From assembly GCF_900129635.1 (NCBI RefSeq), contig NZ_FSRB01000002.1, forward strand, positions 1,578,727-1,642,726: a stretch of 64,000 nucleotides of DNA, in the 5' to 3' direction. The notes below the pieces were generated by a model. It was not told the origin of the DNA, ran no database searches, and worked only from the letters and a program-made list of their open reading frames with translations. Shown here in pieces: positions 63,095 to 64,000 of the stretch. Each line of letters starts with the position of its first letter. The stretch's first letter is position 1. This DNA comes from Singulisphaera sp. GP187. Lineage in GTDB: Bacteria; Planctomycetota; Planctomycetia; Isosphaerales; Isosphaeraceae. A program made the translations under genes and the position numbers.

Positions 63095-64000
63095 ATGCTT
63101 CGTTTCTTCGGGATTGGGTCGGTTCTCGTGGTCGTGCTCTCCGTCACCGGGCAATCGGCCCACGCGCAATATCGCTACCCGGCCGGGTATGGCGGGTGGG
63201 GAGGCTGGGGCGGTGGTGGGTCGACCGTACAGGGGAGCATCGCCAGCGGCATGGGAAATTACGCCGCCGGGGCCGGCGCGTACAACGTGCAGACCGCGCA
63301 GGCCCGTTCGATCAACGCGAACACGGCGATGCAATGGAATAACTACATGTACGCGGTCAACAAGCAAAATGCCGCGACCAATCTGGCCCGGCGCCAGAAG
63401 CAGCAGCAGAACGTCAATGAGTCGGCCGACGCGACGTTCAAGCGGCTCCATGACAACCCCGACCCCCACGACGTCCACACCGGTGACGCCTTGAACGTCG
63501 TCCTCACCGAGTTGGCCAACCCCAAGGTGTACACCCAGTTCGTCCAGAAGTCGGCGCAGCCGATCGACAGCAAGCTGGTCAAGAACATCAACTTCGAGTT
63601 CGCCGCCCAGATGATCCTGATCAGTCTCGAGGACATCAGCGCTCGGGGTGTCCCCGACGTCCTCGCCACGAACCCGGCCTTCGAAGCCGACCGTCAGGCG
63701 ATTCGGACCCTCGTCGCGAAGGGGAAGAAGGAGGCCGAGAGCTCGAACCAGGTCTCGGACGAGACGCTCCGGAGCTTCCGTGAGGCGGTCAAGGTCTTGA
63801 AGGACAAGGCCGACAGCACGTTTCAGACGGGGACGCGCCAGCGGGACGAGGCCGATAACTACCTGAAGGCCCTCTACGGCCTGTCCAAGATGCTCGAGCA
63901 GCCCCAGGTGGAGCAGTTCCTCAAAGGGCTCAACCAGTATCCGACGACGACCATGGGGCACCTGATCACGTTCATGCAGAGCTTCAACCTCCGCTTTGGC
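63095..64000 (+). CDS. Secreted hypothetical protein, truncated by window end
   Basis: 302 codons without a stop. ATG 63095 follows GAGGAG and starts a signal peptide (GIGSVLVVVLSVTGQSAHA). A Gly/Tyr/Trp-rich stretch comes next (YPAGYGGWGGWGGGG), then Gln/Asn-rich helices (ARRQKQQQNVNES) and a long, all-helical domain. The pattern is that of abundant exported planctomycete proteins of unknown role. I do not recognise the family. Confidence 0.8.
   Translation, partial: MLRFFGIGSVLVVVLSVTGQSAHAQYRYPAGYGGWGGWGGGGSTVQGSIASGMGNYAAGAGAYNVQTAQARSINANTAMQWNNYMYAVNKQNAATNLARRQKQQQNVNESADATFKRLHDNPDPHDVHTGDALNVVLTELANPKVYTQFVQKSAQPIDSKLVKNINFEFAAQMILISLEDISARGVPDVLATNPAFEADRQAIRTLVAKGKKEAESSNQVSDETLRSFREAVKVLKDKADSTFQTGTRQRDEADNYLKALYGLSKMLEQPQVEQFLKGLNQYPTTTMGHLITFMQSFNLRFG

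Overview
The window is high-GC bacterial DNA from a planctomycete, most likely an Isosphaera-like lineage (order Isosphaerales). This rests on paired Planctomycete-cytochrome/DUF1549/DUF1553 and DUF1501 genes (two sets), a Ser/Thr kinase with a zinc ribbon and WD40 propeller, Tat-exported sugar-metabolism proteins, and an HU protein with an Ala/Pro/Lys-rich tail. The genus is inferred, not proven.

Region 1 (1-8130) is an accessory island of small, mostly unrecognised genes. It holds a Cro/CI-type HTH gene divergent from a four-gene operon with a consensus promoter, an HNH nuclease, a coiled-coil protein, and a DnaB-N/DUF3987 replication protein. Its non-coding content is unusual: tRNA halves in permuted order at the left edge, two near-identical promoter plus structured-leader cassettes, a 263-bp nested inverted repeat beside the replication gene, and imperfect direct repeats bracketing that gene. 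Two tRNA-Asp genes (8131-8372) close the island. No integrase is visible.

Region 2 (8.5-14.6 kb) carries a GalU-like nucleotidyltransferase, a large fusion of a fucokinase-like GHMP kinase with a UDP-sugar pyrophosphorylase, and two unknown proteins. Region 3 (14.8-20.6 kb, minus strand) is a compact muropeptide-salvage operon: SSS transporter, AmiE-NamZ fusion, MurQ and a MurK/NagK-type kinase. Together they would free MurNAc outside the cytoplasm, import it, phosphorylate it and convert it to GlcNAc-6-phosphate plus lactate.

Region 4 (21-32 kb) has the kinase-WD40 protein, a coiled-coil protein with a degenerate aspartic-protease-like end, a cytochrome/DUF1553-DUF1501 pair and a cyclase-like protein. 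Region 5 (32-43 kb, mostly minus) has a beta-lactamase-like/VanX fusion, an Sfp-type phosphopantetheinyl transferase coupled to a type II thioesterase, a pseudo-receiver, a sugar isomerase, a Gfo/Idh/MocA dehydrogenase, a GH1 glucosidase and a pseudokinase. Region 6 (43.9-52.4 kb) has PdxH, TreZ, a MazG-like protein, an acyl carrier protein with an acyltransferase, HU, a monooxygenase, an archaemetzincin-like protease and an esterase. Region 7 (52.6-64 kb) has a lone TnpB, MITE-like repeats, a three-gene cytochrome/DUF1501/PPC operon, a CehA/McbA-like protein and a truncated secreted protein.
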